From Deltaproteobacteria bacterium (GTDB taxonomy: Bacteria; Desulfobacterota; Syntrophorhabdia; Syntrophorhabdales; Syntrophorhabdaceae), in NCBI GenBank assembly GCA_003506795.1, contig DNYO01000010.1, forward strand, positions 4,227 through 9,696: a stretch of DNA of 5,470 nucleotides, in the 5' to 3' direction. Shown here in pieces: positions 5,251-5,470 of this stretch. The notes under the pieces were generated by a model that was given only the letters and a program-made list of their open reading frames with translations, did not search any database and was not told the origin of the DNA. The number at the start of each line of letters is the position of its first letter. Position 1 is the stretch's first letter. The position numbers and the translations under genes were made by a program.

Positions 5251-5317
5251 CCCGTTCGTCGCCTAAAGGCTCCTCTCTGGAGGCATAAAAGAGAGGCTGG
5301 GGAGGAAACCAAAAGAC
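5241..5317 (+). repeat. Dispersed non-coding repeat, copy B (inverted relative to copy A)
   Basis: The reverse complement of this stretch aligns with 16-90. Starting from TTGTCTCACG it contains GCC-TAAA-GGC (5261-5270) and then a hairpin CCTCTCT/AGAGAGG (5272-5278, 5290-5296) whose loop begins GGAGGCA. It ends in GGGGAGGAAACC followed by AAAAGA. Copy A has the same order of parts and the same loop GGAGGCA, but its stems have different sequences that still pair. It is immediately followed by the long inverted repeat at 5318-5353. There is no coding capacity. Confidence 0.6.
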
Positions 5318-5353
5318 TTCCCGGGAATTTGAGAATACTGAAATTCCCGGGAA
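5318..5353. repeat. Inverted repeat with 13-bp perfect arms
   Basis: TTCCCGGGAATTT (5318-5330) is the exact reverse complement of AAATTCCCGGGAA (5341-5353), with the 10-base loop GAGAATACTG. Each arm itself contains the palindrome TTCCCGGGAA. A second hairpin (5361-5375, TCCCGC-TAC-GCGGGA) follows after seven bases. There is no T-run on either side, so this does not look like a Rho-independent terminator. It may be part of the adjacent repeat element or a protein-binding site. Confidence 0.7.
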
Positions 5354-5470
5354 TCTTCGATCCCGCTACGCGGGAAGTAAAGAACCATGATACCTCGCTC
5401 AGACCTGTCCCGCAATGATGACCCCCACCCGCAAACATCAATAGGGAGAATTCCCGCCGAAGGCGTGCAA

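Larger units (their letters stand above)
5115..5470. other. Gene-free, hairpin-rich region upstream of the ATPase
   Basis: No credible coding region is seen in these 356 bases. A 69-codon minus-strand frame (5232-5441) runs straight through the palindromes and has no recognisable protein features. The region holds the ATPase ribosome binding site and leader, two copies of TTGTCTCACG exactly 40 bp apart, repeat copy B, a 13-bp-arm inverted repeat (5318-5353), and small hairpins at 5361-5375 (TCCCGC/GCGGGA), 5444-5455 and 5455-5465 (CGCC/GGCG). Confidence 0.7.

Noticed and set aside
5201..5296. CRISPR-like array from the spaced TTGTCTCACG copies
   Set aside because: There are only two 10-bp repeats, too short and too few, with no cas genes. 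The similarity to repeat A explains them better.
5232..5441. 69-codon minus-strand frame at the right end
   Set aside because: It runs through repeat B and the 13-bp inverted repeat, so its sequence is explained by palindromic non-coding DNA. No Shine-Dalgarno or family features were seen.

Overview
This is a bacterial window with five well-supported protein genes on both strands, none of them clearly in an operon with another. It looks like moderately GC-rich chromosomal DNA of a Gram-negative bacterium. Shine-Dalgarno sequences are clear at most genes, there are Sec-type signal peptides, and there is a PilB/GspE-type secretion or pilus ATPase. A lone GspE-like ATPase with a cyclic-nucleotide-binding domain, beside UPF0158 and macro-domain genes, fits Deltaproteobacteria/Desulfobacterota best. 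That is an impression from gene content, not a placement.

Layout. Positions 16-90 hold a non-coding repeat copy (A) directly 3' of a UPF0158-family gene (92-616, minus). A 146-bp divergent intergenic region follows. It carries a TTGACA-N17-TAACAT promoter and a perfect 11-bp-arm palindrome. A macro-domain protein (763-1512, plus) comes next, with a Cys/His-rich module and a C-terminal membrane helix. Convergent to it is an exported ankyrin-repeat protein (1564-2331 or 2355, minus). About 300 bp of divergent spacer contains a possible 20-codon ORF with a strong Shine-Dalgarno. Then come a small secreted six-cysteine protein (2631-2978, plus), a GC-rich hairpin, and a 663-residue GspE/PilB-type ATPase (3123-5114, minus) with an N-terminal cNMP-binding-like domain. 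The last 356 bp have no credible gene. They hold a second, inverted copy (B) of the repeat at the left edge, a 13-bp-arm inverted repeat and several smaller hairpins.

Functional reading. The genes do not form one obvious pathway. The most system-like part is the divergent UPF0158/macro pair, whose only intergenic palindrome overlaps candidate -10 elements on both strands, suggesting shared control. The macro protein probably recognises ADP-ribose or a derivative at the membrane. The ankyrin and six-cysteine proteins are both predicted to be exported. The ATPase would drive a type II secretion or type IV pilus machine encoded elsewhere. Its sensory N-terminus looks like a cyclic-nucleotide domain with a damaged phosphate-binding cassette. 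The homologous repeats in opposite orientation at the two ends, with hairpins kept despite sequence change, are the main non-coding feature.
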